Shown here one piece after another: positions 25,601 to 33,823 of a stretch of 64,000 nucleotides of DNA. Under the pieces are notes generated by a model, which was not told where the DNA came from, ran no database searches, and saw only the letters and a program-made list of their open reading frames with translations. Position 1 is the first letter of the stretch, and each line of letters starts with the position of its first letter. The position numbers were made by a program, and so were the translations under genes. The DNA comes from Nocardioides palaemonis. Its GTDB lineage: Bacteria > Actinomycetota > Actinomycetes > Propionibacteriales > Nocardioidaceae. The stretch is from positions 124,001-188,000 of the forward strand of contig NZ_JAGVQR010000004.1 of NCBI RefSeq assembly GCF_018275325.1, read 5' to 3'.

Positions 25601-28600
25601 TGTTGAAGTCCTTCGCGGTCGAGAGCGTCATGGTGCTGCGCGACTCGGTGATCCCGTTGCCGACGGTGTAGACGACCGTCACCGGCGGCTCGGTGAGGTC
25701 GTCGGGAGCCGGCACCGTGACGAGGTTCGTCCTCGGGTCGAGCTGCACGCCCTCCGGCGCGTCGACGAGCTTGACCACCGGGGTGTCGCCGGCCGCGACG
25801 AAGTCGTTGGCGAGCGGGTCGAACGTCGCCGTGCGCCCGGGCTCGACGGTGAGCCGGTCCTCCACCGCGAGGGGCCGCTGCGGCTCGCCGGCGTCGACCA
25901 CCACGACCCGCGCGGTCCCGGTCGCGAACGCCCCCCGGGAGTCGACGACGGAATAGCTGAACTCGTCGGTGCCGGTGGCGCGGGGGTAGGCCTGGTACTG
26001 CAGGAAGTTGCCGCCGTAGGACACGATCCGGCCGAGCCGCGGGGCCGAGGTGATGCCAGTGACGGTGACCGGGTCGCCGTTGCGGTCGACCCCGGCGCCC
26101 GGGACGCGGATCTTGACCTCGTCGCCACCGATCACCCGCGACTCCAGGGTGGGGGGCTCGGGCGGGTCGTTGCCCTCGTCCTTCGGGACGACGGTGACCC
26201 GCACGGTGCCCGGCGCCCGCTTGCCGTCGAGGTTCTGCGCGACGTAGGTGACGCTGAACGACTCACGCTCGGTGATCGTGTCGGGCGCGACGAAGCGAAC
26301 CAGACGGCCGGAGGTGAACGCCTGGCCCTTGTCGCCGGTGAAGTCGACGGGTGCGACGACGTCGAGCTGGCCGCTGGGCCCGCCGGTGGCGAGGTCCTGG
26401 AGCAGCGTGAGCCGGTCACCGGACGGGGACACGTCGTTGTCGAGCACCGGCACCGAGACCGACGAGCCCGCGCGGACGATCGCCTTGTCGGCGACCGTCA
26501 CGGGGGTGTTGTCCGCCGGTGCGGCCCGCTGGGTGACCACGACCTCGCCACGCACGCCGGAGTCGGCGCCGTTGCTGATCGTGTAGGACACGGTCTGCGT
26601 CGCGGGCAGCAGCTCGGGCTGCACCGCGGACAGGCGCAGCCAGCGTCCGTCGACGATCGCCACGTCGAGCTGGCCGGGACGGTCCGCCGTCGCGTTCTGC
26701 ACCGCCAGCAAGCCACCGGCCGGGTCGAGGTCGTTGGCCAGCACGTCGACGATGCCGGGTGCCTGCCCGTAGATCGTCAGGGTGTCCGGCATCGCGATCG
26801 GCTCGGCCGTGCGTCGCGGCCTCGGCTTCACGTCGACCCGGATGGCGCCCTGGTCGAGGTCCGCGTTGCCGTAGCCCGCGTCGTAGGACAGGAAGTAGGT
26901 CCCGGCCCGCTCCCCGGTGACCGTGACCACGCCGGCGTCGACGTCGGAGACGATCTTGAGCCCCTCCTGCGGCGGCACCTTGGCCGCGAGGGCGAGGTCG
27001 GCGTCCGGGCTGGTGGGGTCCGAGCCGGGCAGGTCGTTGAGCAGCGGGCGGATCTTGATCGGCTTGCCGACCTCGCCGCGCACCACGTCGGGCTCCGCCT
27101 TCGGGGCGAACGAGCTCTGGTCGTCGCGTGCCTGCACCTGGAAGCTGATCGACTTCTTGACCGGGGCGGAGCGTCCGTCGGTGACGGCGTAGTCGACGCG
27201 GACGAGGGAGCCGCCGCCCTCGGCCGAGATCGGGGCGGTGAAGCGGATCCGGCCGTCCGGGGTGGTGCGCGCCTGCGCGCCGGACTCCTCCCCGCCGACG
27301 GCGACGGCGGAGTCGAGCAGCAGCGTGTCGCCGTCGCTGTCGTCGCGCCAGTCCGCCAGCACGGGCACGGCGAGGGAGCCGCCGTCGGGCACCTTGTAGG
27401 TGGGCTTCTCGTAGCCCGCCCGCTGCGTCGGCGCCTCGTTCTCGCCGTCCCCGCGGACCGCCACGTCCACCCGGGCGTGGGCCGACACCCCGTCGCGGCC
27501 GTCGTCGATGAAGTACTCGAACGAGGCGTCGCGGCCCTCCTCGGGCATCTGCAGCACCAGGGTCTGGCCGTCCGGGCTGATCTCGACGCGCGCGTCGCCG
27601 CTGGGCTGCTCGACGTCGACGATGCTGAGCAGGCGGCCCTCGGGCGCGGAGTCGTTGTCCAGCGGGTGCAGGACGGTCGTGCGTCCGGCACGGACACCGT
27701 AGGAGTCGGGCTTCGCCTGCGGCGGGCGACGGTCGGCGTCCGTCTGGTTGTCGTTCTCGTCCTCGTCGTCGTCGTTCTTCTTCTTGGAGGTGAAGGCCTC
27801 CCAGTTGTCGATGCGCCGCGCGTCCTCGCGGTCGACGTCCCAGACCGTGCCGGTGAGGGCGTCGTTGAGCACGATCTCGCCGCGGTTGACCCGGTAGGCG
27901 AGGCTGCTCGCGTCGCCGCCGAGCGTGTCGGCCCGGACCTCCGAGGACCCGCACTGGCGGGCGAACGAGCCCACCCCGCCGGACCAGGCGCCGAACACGC
28001 AGGCCCCGAGGCGGACCGGCGCGACCGGGATGCCGCCGGCGGAGGCGACCGTCGTGGTGTCGCCGCTGGCGAGGTCGACCGACAGCAGGGCCTCGGGCGT
28101 GCCGACGAGCACCGATCCGGCGTCCGGCCCGGGCTGCTGGAGCACGCTCCCGGCGGTCACGCTCGCGGACGCGCCGCCGACGACCGTCAGCCGGCCGGAC
28201 TCCGCGTCGAGGGTGACGACGCGCTCGCCCACGGTCGTCACCTGCGAGACCTCGCCCGCCTCCGACGGCAGGTCGGTGGTCGCGGGCTTGCCGAACGCCG
28301 CCCCGGCAGGCTCGATCGTGGTGAGGGTGTCGTCGGCCGCCGACGCAGTCGTGATGGTGCCGTCCAGGCTGACCGCGAGGACCGCTCCCTTCCCGGCCTC
28401 GGCGAGCGCGTCGGCCTGGCGGTCGACCACGCTCATCAGCGGCGCGCCGACCTGGCTGTCGTAGCGGACCGCCCAGACCTTCCCGCTGTCGGGGTCCGCG
28501 CTGGCCAGCGTCCCGCCGCCCATGGCGACCTGGCCGCCGGTGGGGATGGCCGCGGACCCTCCGTCCTGCGCCTCGAGGCGGGTCGTCTCGATGGCCTGGC

Positions 28601-28901
28601 CGCGGCTCGCGTCGAGGTTGACCGTCACCACGGCGGCCCCGTCCTGGACCACGTCGAGCCGGGTCTTGCCGTCCTGGGTGGGCACCACGCCGTCGAGCTG
28701 GTCGATCGGCTTGTTCAGACGTCCCGACCAGCCCTTCTTGCCGTTGACGACCCAGACGCCCCCGTCGTTGAGCTCCGCCTCGTGGGACTTGTAGCCCTCG
28801 GCGGTCACGACGTAGACCAGGATGCCGCTCAGGGCGAGCGCGAGGGCAGCACCGGAGGCGATGCCCGCCCGGTGTCGACGCACGAAGGAGCCTCGCGCCA
28901 C
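22635..28901 (-). CDS. Giant single-pass cell-surface protein: N-terminal propeller-like region, about ten Ig-like and three to four FN3 domains
   Basis: The product has 2088 residues. A single N-terminal membrane helix (GIASGAALALALSGILVYVV, about residues 10-30) anchors it with the bulk outside. Residues of about 40-370 carry short repeated strands (DSGKVWAVRYD, LASGDTTTVASAGG) resembling a beta-propeller. An acidic linker (KKKNDDDEDENDNQTD) leads to about ten Ig-like repeats with the VLxNDxDP pattern (HPLDNDSAPEG, VDVLANDLDPAGG, VPVLDNDVSPSGD, FDPLANDFVAAGD). Fibronectin type III domains follow at about 1505-1890, then a Cys-containing C-terminal region. No LPxTG signal is seen. GTG 28901 is chosen for its AGGGGG ribosome-binding site and anchor. 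It heads the giant-moxR-DUF58-tgpA string. Confidence 0.88.
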   Translation of the reverse strand: MARGSFVRRHRAGIASGAALALALSGILVYVVTAEGYKSHEAELNDGGVWVVNGKKGWSGRLNKPIDQLDGVVPTQDGKTRLDVVQDGAAVVTVNLDASRGQAIETTRLEAQDGGSAAIPTGGQVAMGGGTLASADPDSGKVWAVRYDSQVGAPLMSVVDRQADALAEAGKGAVLAVSLDGTITTASAADDTLTTIEPAGAAFGKPATTDLPSEAGEVSQVTTVGERVVTLDAESGRLTVVGGASASVTAGSVLQQPGPDAGSVLVGTPEALLSVDLASGDTTTVASAGGIPVAPVRLGACVFGAWSGGVGSFARQCGSSEVRADTLGGDASSLAYRVNRGEIVLNDALTGTVWDVDREDARRIDNWEAFTSKKKNDDDEDENDNQTDADRRPPQAKPDSYGVRAGRTTVLHPLDNDSAPEGRLLSIVDVEQPSGDARVEISPDGQTLVLQMPEEGRDASFEYFIDDGRDGVSAHARVDVAVRGDGENEAPTQRAGYEKPTYKVPDGGSLAVPVLADWRDDSDGDTLLLDSAVAVGGEESGAQARTTPDGRIRFTAPISAEGGGSLVRVDYAVTDGRSAPVKKSISFQVQARDDQSSFAPKAEPDVVRGEVGKPIKIRPLLNDLPGSDPTSPDADLALAAKVPPQEGLKIVSDVDAGVVTVTGERAGTYFLSYDAGYGNADLDQGAIRVDVKPRPRRTAEPIAMPDTLTIYGQAPGIVDVLANDLDPAGGLLAVQNATADRPGQLDVAIVDGRWLRLSAVQPELLPATQTVSYTISNGADSGVRGEVVVTQRAAPADNTPVTVADKAIVRAGSSVSVPVLDNDVSPSGDRLTLLQDLATGGPSGQLDVVAPVDFTGDKGQAFTSGRLVRFVAPDTITERESFSVTYVAQNLDGKRAPGTVRVTVVPKDEGNDPPEPPTLESRVIGGDEVKIRVPGAGVDRNGDPVTVTGITSAPRLGRIVSYGGNFLQYQAYPRATGTDEFSYSVVDSRGAFATGTARVVVVDAGEPQRPLAVEDRLTVEPGRTATFDPLANDFVAAGDTPVVKLVDAPEGVQLDPRTNLVTVPAPDDLTEPPVTVVYTVGNGITESRSTMTLSTAKDFNNPPVVYDAFGSARESGSVVVDVLEGAYDPDGPVDGLEVSDVLGDQSARVVDEVQVRANRGAEPKVLPFVVRDSDGGTASASVYVPPTGNGLPFVVDGALVELDEGGDVTGSLGDYVSAPGDAEVRLASGRGSWSASPSPLSVDPQGDSGFRLSAAPGFRGPGALLVEVTSATDSSGNEDSTTTSDGATVLLSIPVQVGDDRPELTCPSSPIPISAGGQVDLDIASYCTVFTLDPRDAAGLDYSAEWDQSLDGLGLGAPDGSVVRVSADETATEGGEAVLTVRAGDSNTQQVRFQLDQAPPPRLSPIKVETMEAGTSRTIDVSTFLTSGVSDPSPTIVSVENVGNPAVRASSDGSRLTLTAAEDARGAQARFRLVVSDVDRSSPPASRRAEGLIQFQVIGTPSAPGAPLTFPLSDEAGTVKMGWRAPDDDGGAPILYYQVREDRSGDVQRCATNNQCVFRGVKIGARYSFQVRAANRVGEGEWSELSKSAKADTKPGRVRDITMVERGDGTITIGWKPPDTDTSKIEKYEITGGGGTVEVPGNVLSAPIGGLDNNKQYLFTVRAKNDVGWSDGRQSAAMQPLGTPPQPAAPAVTDLISGANQTSVRISWGEVSPEGPGPTVYTVTYSTGGAEVAVPGCQKTPNLTCTHSGLSYDGATYTYRVTAANVGNRSPASQGTSVSLVGRPAPWSDWSVVPTGTSQELRLTYTVPDARGSVSNVDVLVNGVARSFPNQTGQNTVTVSTPGNDTPSNVELRVCNEKAPAGCTLSGVKQAQSYGPLGDAISEIRPVVNGKNIYWVISGTANGAPVSVRYDLDGDGEQPITTQPGVSGRFSVQTKTYTTQNYNQDVRLSVAVFDPVRAGRGEDSGDNRTKSGLPPAPAVSIARGQLCGDGPDTTRPCKTSALSPACNLNSCSTIRLATEGFLENYDCTVSGAVLNPQSGNPGRQTSNHPGGGFETAWYAPGGTVTVTCTDTTGLQTGTSTVTWQPSEQ

Positions 28902-28957
28902 GTGTATCCCCCTACACCCCTGGATGACCCCACGCCCGCCGCAGGCATCCCGCATGG

Positions 28958-28987
28958 AGGGTATGTAGACGGTCAAGGATCAGACAA
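28958..28987 (-). promoter_or_regulatory. Candidate promoter of the giant-protein operon
   Basis: On the minus strand TTGTCT (28982-28987) and TACCCT (28958-28963) are separated by 18 nt, upstream of GTG 28901. It lies in the 159-bp space shared with the divergent FHA gene. Confidence 0.3.
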
Positions 28988-29060
28988 GTCACCACCGCGT
29001 GCGCGGACACCGGACCATGGGTGATGATGGGTCCGTGGGCGTGTACGAGGGGAGCCGACG

Positions 29061-30257
29061 TTGATCGTGGAAGCGCGGTACGCCAGCGGGGGCGGCGTGC
29101 TGGTGGGCAGCGGTGCGCACTGGGTGCTGCTCACCGACCCCGGCGACGAGCAGGTCGTCCAGGAGCTCTGGGAGGCCCTCAGCCTGGCCGTCCCGTCGGG
29201 CGCCGGAGTGGCCGAGCGCGTCCTCGCGATCGTCGAGAAGGCCTTCGACGGCGAGCCTCCCGGCCTGGCCCTGGTCGACTTCACCTCGGGCGCCTCGACC
29301 TCGATGTCGCGCGGGTCCGGCCACGTCCGGCTCGCGGGCGCCAGCCGGGTGCTCAGCCTGGACCACGGCGCGGACCCGGACCACCTCGCGCCGCTGCGTC
29401 GCCTCGTCGGCGGCGTGGTCGCGGCGTCACGGGTCGAGCTCGAGCCCGTGTCCACCCGGACCGCTCCCCCGCCGACGCCACGGGCCACCCCCGCTCCGCC
29501 CGCCGCGGCCGCGCTGATCGACGGCATCCCGGCGGCGATCCTCGCCGCACGCGGGCCGGACGGCCCGCCGCCGCGCACCCGCGTGCGCCGACCGGTCGAG
29601 GACACCGGCTCGCTGACCGACACCTCCGAGCCCGACCCGCTCATGGTGCAGCGGATCGAGGAGGGCAGCCACACCACGATCCGGCCGCCGTCGGCACCCC
29701 ACGACGTCCCCGGCGACGCCTCGGCCGACGCTCTCGACGACCACGACGGCTCGACCACGCTGCGGCCCGCCCACCTCACCCACAGCACCGCGCCGACCGT
29801 GCTGGCCGTGAGCTGCCCGCTGGGCCACCTCACCCCGCCGATCGCCCCGCAGTGCCGGGTGTGCCACCAGCGCGTGGCGCCGCAGGAGCCCCGACGCGTC
29901 GACCGCCCCTCGCTCGGCGGGCTGCGTCTGCCGACCGGCGAGGTGGTCCCGCTCGACCGCGGCGTCGTGCTGGGTCGCAAGCCGGCGCCGACGGAGGGCA
30001 GCACCGACTGGCCGCACCTCGTGCACCTGCCGGCGGACCACTCGTTCGTCTCCCGGCGCCACCTGTCGATCGAGCTCGACGGGTGGGACGTGGTGGCGCG
30101 CGACCTCGACAGCCGGGGTGGCACCACCATCGCGCCGCCGGGTCGCGAGCCGCAGCGGATGCGTCCGGGCGATGCGTACGTGCTCGACCCCGGTACGGTC
30201 CTGGACATGGCCCACGTCTACGCCGTCCGGTTCGAGACGGGAGCAGCCGCCCGGTGA
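29061..30257 (+). CDS. FHA-domain protein with zinc ribbon
   Basis: This soluble 398-residue protein starts at TTG 29061 (MIVEARYASGGGVLVGSG), with GGGGAG just upstream. An N-terminal domain of about 115 residues is followed by a Pro/Ala-rich linker and a C-x3-H-x9-C-x2-C zinc-ribbon-like knuckle (CPLGHLTPPIAPQCRVC, about residues 252-268). A C-terminal forkhead-associated domain (about 300-385) has the conserved GRKP, SFVSRRHLSIELDGWDV and DLDSRGGT elements. FHA domains bind phosphothreonine. Its stop overlaps the kinase start (GTGA), so the two should be made together, the FHA protein being a likely substrate or adaptor of the kinase. Confidence 0.87.
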   Translation: MIVEARYASGGGVLVGSGAHWVLLTDPGDEQVVQELWEALSLAVPSGAGVAERVLAIVEKAFDGEPPGLALVDFTSGASTSMSRGSGHVRLAGASRVLSLDHGADPDHLAPLRRLVGGVVAASRVELEPVSTRTAPPPTPRATPAPPAAAALIDGIPAAILAARGPDGPPPRTRVRRPVEDTGSLTDTSEPDPLMVQRIEEGSHTTIRPPSAPHDVPGDASADALDDHDGSTTLRPAHLTHSTAPTVLAVSCPLGHLTPPIAPQCRVCHQRVAPQEPRRVDRPSLGGLRLPTGEVVPLDRGVVLGRKPAPTEGSTDWPHLVHLPADHSFVSRRHLSIELDGWDVVARDLDSRGGTTIAPPGREPQRMRPGDAYVLDPGTVLDMAHVYAVRFETGAAAR

Positions 30258-31666
30258 GCGCGCCGGTCATCCCCGGGTTCACGTTCGTCGAGCACCTGGG
30301 AAGCGGCGGGTTCGCCGACGTCTTCCTCTACGAGCAGCAGTGGCCGCGCCAGCGCGTCGCGGTGAAGGTCGTGCGGCCCGATGTGCCCCTCACCGACCGC
30401 GAGAAGTACCTCTTCACGGCCGAGGCCAACGCGATGGCCCGCCTCGCCGACCACCCCTACATCGTCTCGGTGATCACCGCGGGGGTCACCGCCGAGGGCG
30501 GTCGCCCGTTCCTGGTGATGCGCTACTGCCCGCCCCCGGACCTCGGCGTGCGGGTGCGCTCCAACCCGATGTCACCGATGGACGCGGTGTCGACGGGCAT
30601 CAAGCTCGCGAGCGCGATCGAGACCGCCCACCGCTCTGGCATCCTGCACCGCGACATCAAGCCGAGCAACGTGCTCGTCACGAGCTACCACGAGCCGGCG
30701 CTGACCGACTTCGGCATCGCCGGCCACATGGCCGAGGTCGAGGGCGACGACGACGTCCGGATCTCCTACCCCTGGTCGCCCCCGGAGCTCCTCGACGGCC
30801 GCTCCAACGGGTCGGTCGCCTCCGACGTCTACTCCCTCGGCGCCACCATCTGGCACCTGCTCGTAGGGCGCTCGCCGTTCTCCATCCCGTCCGGCGACAA
30901 CTCCACCCGCGCGCTGAGCGCCCGCATCCTGCACGCAGCGCCCCCGGCCACGCAGCGCCCCGACGTGCCGCCCGCGCTCGACCGGCTGCTCCAGCAGTGC
31001 CTGGCCAAGCGGCCCGAGCACCGGCCCGCCAGCGCGCTCGAGCTCGCCCGCGCCCTCCAGCGCATCGAGTCCGCCGCCGGCTGGGCCCGCACGGCGGTCG
31101 CCGTCGAGGGCGACCGGCCCGACGCCGCGGTCGCGCCCCCGGACGCCGCCGGTGTCCTCGAGTCGCTCGAGGACGCCACCGCGATGAAGCCGGTCACCGT
31201 GATCTCCGCGAGCGGACCACGCCGGATCGCAGCCCAGGACCCCGCACCGGCCCCGGCCGGCGACGAGGACGCGACCCGCGGACCTGCCGGGCTGGTCTGG
31301 GCGGGCGTCGGCGCAGCCGTCCTCGCCGTCGTGGTCGGCGTCCTGGTGCTCGGCGGGCGCGACGAGGACCCGGGCGTGCAGGTGCCGACGTCCTCGATCA
31401 CCCCGTCCGACCCGGTGGCCGACGAGCTGACCAAGGCACCCACCCTCACCGGGCGGCGTACGGCCCGGGGCGTGCTCTTCACCTGGAACGCCCCCGTCGA
31501 GATGCAGGACGGCGACGCCTTCAGCTACCACCGCGACGACACCGACGACTACGGCACCACCACCAAGGAGCAGCTCCTGGTCCGCACCCCGGACCCGATC
31601 TGCCTGGACCTGCGGATGACCCGGGGCTCGGACTCCTCGCCCAGCGCCAGCCAGTGCGTCACCTGA
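30254..31666 (+). CDS. Transmembrane serine/threonine protein kinase
   Basis: The 470-residue kinase has an N-terminal Hanks-type domain (about 8-280): glycine loop LGSGGFADVF, VAVKVV lysine, HRDIKPSNV catalytic loop, DFGIAG, and SPPEL at the APE position. A juxtamembrane linker of about 65 residues precedes one membrane helix (AGVGAAVLAVVVGVLVLGG, about 348-366). The roughly 100-residue outside domain contains LTGRRTARGVLFTWNAP and looks like an FN3-type sandwich; it is not a PASTA sensor. The match of an FN3-like sensor with the FN3/Ig giant protein transcribed divergently nearby is suggestive. Start GTG 30254. Confidence 0.92.
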   Translation: MSAPVIPGFTFVEHLGSGGFADVFLYEQQWPRQRVAVKVVRPDVPLTDREKYLFTAEANAMARLADHPYIVSVITAGVTAEGGRPFLVMRYCPPPDLGVRVRSNPMSPMDAVSTGIKLASAIETAHRSGILHRDIKPSNVLVTSYHEPALTDFGIAGHMAEVEGDDDVRISYPWSPPELLDGRSNGSVASDVYSLGATIWHLLVGRSPFSIPSGDNSTRALSARILHAAPPATQRPDVPPALDRLLQQCLAKRPEHRPASALELARALQRIESAAGWARTAVAVEGDRPDAAVAPPDAAGVLESLEDATAMKPVTVISASGPRRIAAQDPAPAPAGDEDATRGPAGLVWAGVGAAVLAVVVGVLVLGGRDEDPGVQVPTSSITPSDPVADELTKAPTLTGRRTARGVLFTWNAPVEMQDGDAFSYHRDDTDDYGTTTKEQLLVRTPDPICLDLRMTRGSDSSPSASQCVT

Positions 31667-31695
31667 CCCACTCGATCGCCCCGGCACCACGCACG

Positions 31696-31731
31696 ACGAC
31701 GCCTCCCCCGCGGCTGCGAGGGAGGCGTCGT
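31696..31731. terminator. Bidirectional terminator between kinase and terC genes
   Basis: A perfect 12-bp stem, ACGACGCCTCCC (31696-31707) with its complement (31720-31731) and a 12-nt loop, lies between the two convergent genes, 29 bp after the kinase stop and 20 bp from the terC stop. Confidence 0.75.
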
Positions 31732-31751
31732 GGCGTCGCGGGGTGGACCGG

Positions 31752-32777
31752 TCAGTCGTCGTCCCAGTCCCGGCGGGGACCGGTGGCGGCGTCCTGCTGC
31801 TGGGCGTCCATCCGGCTCGAGGCCCAGAGCGACAGCACGGCGGTGACGGCCAGCGTCGCGAGGATCACGACCAGCGAGAGCCAGATCGGGATCTCGGGCG
31901 CCCAGGTGATGTGCTCGCCGCCGTTGACGAACGGCAGCTCGTTCTCGTGCATCGCGTGGAGGATGAGCTTGACGCCGATGAAGGCCAGCAGGAACGCCAG
32001 GCCGTAGGACAGGTAGATCAGGCGCTGGAGCAGGCCGCCGATGAGGAAGTAGAGCTGGCGCAGGCCCATCAGGGCGAAGATGTTCGCCGTCAGGACCAGG
32101 TAGGGCTCCTTGGTGATGCCGAAGATCGCCGGGATCGAGTCGAGCGCGAACAGCAGGTCGGTGGTGCCGAGGGTGATGATCACGATGAACATCGGGGTGA
32201 TCATCCGCTGGGCGCCCTCCTTCACGAAGAACTTCTCGCCGTGCCACTCCGACGTGGCCGGGAACCGCTTCTCGATGAACGCGACGACCCGGTTCTCCTC
32301 GAACTCCTCGTCCTCGTCCTCCGCGCCCTCCTTGGCGAGCTTGACCGCGGTGTAGACCAGGAACAGGCCGAAGAGGTAGAAGACCCAGCTGAAGTTGTTG
32401 ATCGCGGTGGCGCCGACGCCGATGAAGATCGCGCGCATGACCAGCGCCATCACGATGCCGACCATCAGCGCGAACTGCTGGAGCTCCTTGGGCACCGCGA
32501 ACTTCGCCATGATGATGATGAAGATGAACAGGTTGTCGATGGAGAGCGAGTACTCCACCAGCCAGCCCGAGAAGAACTCCAGCGCGGGCGTGCCGCCGGA
32601 GGTCCACCAGACACCCAGCCCGAAGAGGACCGCGAGCCCGACGTAGATCGACAGGTAGGTCGCGCACTCCTTCATGCTCGGCTCGTGCGGCTTGCGGCCG
32701 ATCACGACGAGGTCGAAGGTGAACACGGCGATCGTCACGACGGCGGTGACGATCCAGACCCAGGTGGGGACGTCCAC
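31752..32777 (-). CDS. TerC family membrane protein, probable Mn2+ exporter
   Basis: This 341-residue protein has about nine transmembrane helices. The TerC core motifs include VFTFDLVVIGR, WLVEYSLSIDNLFIFIII, TLGTTDLLFALDSIPAIFGIT and LRQLYFLIGGLL, with the conserved intramembrane acidic residues (the Asp of SIDN and of FALDSIP). Family members Alx (E. coli) and MeeF/MeeY (Bacillus) export or load Mn2+. A yybP-ykoY-type Mn2+ riboswitch lies directly upstream, which strongly supports manganese as substrate. GTG 32777 has AGGAG 7 nt upstream. An acidic cytoplasmic loop, EDEDEEFEEN, follows helix five. Confidence 0.92.
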   Translation of the reverse strand: MDVPTWVWIVTAVVTIAVFTFDLVVIGRKPHEPSMKECATYLSIYVGLAVLFGLGVWWTSGGTPALEFFSGWLVEYSLSIDNLFIFIIIMAKFAVPKELQQFALMVGIVMALVMRAIFIGVGATAINNFSWVFYLFGLFLVYTAVKLAKEGAEDEDEEFEENRVVAFIEKRFPATSEWHGEKFFVKEGAQRMITPMFIVIITLGTTDLLFALDSIPAIFGITKEPYLVLTANIFALMGLRQLYFLIGGLLQRLIYLSYGLAFLLAFIGVKLILHAMHENELPFVNGGEHITWAPEIPIWLSLVVILATLAVTAVLSLWASSRMDAQQQDAATGPRRDWDDD

Positions 32778-32830
32778 GTACTGCTCCTAGGGGTGAGGGT
32801 GGGGCGGTGTCCGCGCACGGCACGGACGCC

Positions 32831-32930
32831 GGAGGTCTCTTCCACCCGCGTCACGCGAGCCGGTGGCACCGGGCCCCGCTCGCGCGGGCGCCGTGCTGAC
32901 GACACCACCACCTGGGGAATACTCCCCTCC
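32831..32930 (-). ncRNA. yybP-ykoY manganese riboswitch upstream of terC
   Basis: Read on the minus strand, the leader contains the family's conserved blocks in order: GGAGGGGAGTA at the 5' side, GTCGTCA, then CACCGGC after a GC-rich hairpin, and GAGACCTCC at the 3' end, which pairs with the 5' GGAGG to close P1. These match the conserved segments of Mn2+-sensing yybP-ykoY RNAs as I remember them from the Lactococcus example. Its 3' end lies 53 nt before the terC GTG. Mn2+ binding would be expected to raise terC expression. Confidence 0.85.
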
Positions 32931-32978
32931 AACCGGGCCAGTCTTCCACGCCCCGGAGGGCGGGAGCGAAACCGGAGG

Positions 32979-33803
32979 TCAGCGTCCGCCGAATGGGACG
33001 CCGAGCTCGGCGAGGCGCGCCGCACCGCCGTCGACGGCGGTCAGCACCCAGGCGCCCTGTGGCGTGACGGTGAACGTGTGCTCGAAGTGGGCCGACATCG
33101 ACCCGTCGACCGTCGCGACGGTCCACTCGTCCTCGAGCAGGTCCGTGTGCTTGCTGCCGAGGGTGACCATCGGCTCGACCGCCAGCGCGAGGCCCTCCAC
33201 GATCACCGGACCGCGCCCCTTGCGACCGTAGTTGGGCACGTTGGGGGCCATGTGCATCTCGGTGCCGATGCCGTGGCCGGTGTAGTCCTCGAGGATGCCG
33301 TAGCGACCCTGCGCGCGGACATAGGTCTCGATCGCGTGGCTGATGTCGGTCACCCGGCCGCCCAGCCGCGCGGCGGCCATGCCGCGCCACAGCGACTCCT
33401 CGGTCACCCGCAGCAGCTCGAGCACGTCCGCCGCGACCTCGCCGACCGGGACGGTCGTGGCCGCGTCGCCGTGCCACCCCTCGACGATCGCGCCGCAGTC
33501 GATGGAGATGACGTCACCCTCGGCCAGCTCGCGCGGGCCGGGGATCCCGTGGACGACCTCGTCGTTGACCGACGCACAGATGGTCGCCGGGAACGGCGGG
33601 GTGCTGTAGCCCTTGAACGAGGGGATGCCGCCGTGGTCGCGGATGTGGGTCTCCGCGAGCGTGTCGAGCTCGAGCGTGGTCACGCCCGGGCGCACCGCCG
33701 CCCGCAGCAGCTCGAGGGTCTCCCCCACGAGCCGTCCGGCCACCCGCATCTTCTCGACCTGCTCGGGGGTCTTGATCTCCAGGCCGCGGTCGCGGAAGCC
33801 CAT
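32979..33803 (-). CDS. map: Methionine aminopeptidase, type I
   Basis: The 274-residue metalloprotease removes initiator Met. All five metal ligands are visible: Asp in VISIDCGA, Asp in WHGDAA, His in YTGHGIGTEMH, Glu in LAVEPMV and Glu in SAHFEHT. The substrate-binding His lies in NDEVVHGIPG. It follows adk by 20 bp in the usual secY-adk-map order. infA, which normally comes next, is displaced by about 15 kb. Confidence 0.97.
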   Translation of the reverse strand: MGFRDRGLEIKTPEQVEKMRVAGRLVGETLELLRAAVRPGVTTLELDTLAETHIRDHGGIPSFKGYSTPPFPATICASVNDEVVHGIPGPRELAEGDVISIDCGAIVEGWHGDAATTVPVGEVAADVLELLRVTEESLWRGMAAARLGGRVTDISHAIETYVRAQGRYGILEDYTGHGIGTEMHMAPNVPNYGRKGRGPVIVEGLALAVEPMVTLGSKHTDLLEDEWTVATVDGSMSAHFEHTFTVTPQGAWVLTAVDGGAARLAELGVPFGGR

Positions 33804-33823
33804 GCGTGCGTGTCCTGCCCCGG

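Noticed and set aside
22350-29024. 2224-residue open frame on the plus strand
   Set aside because: It is exactly antisense to the giant Ig/FN3 gene; high GC leaves the antisense frame open. Its composition (His/Arg/Asp-rich, no domains) is that of a shadow.
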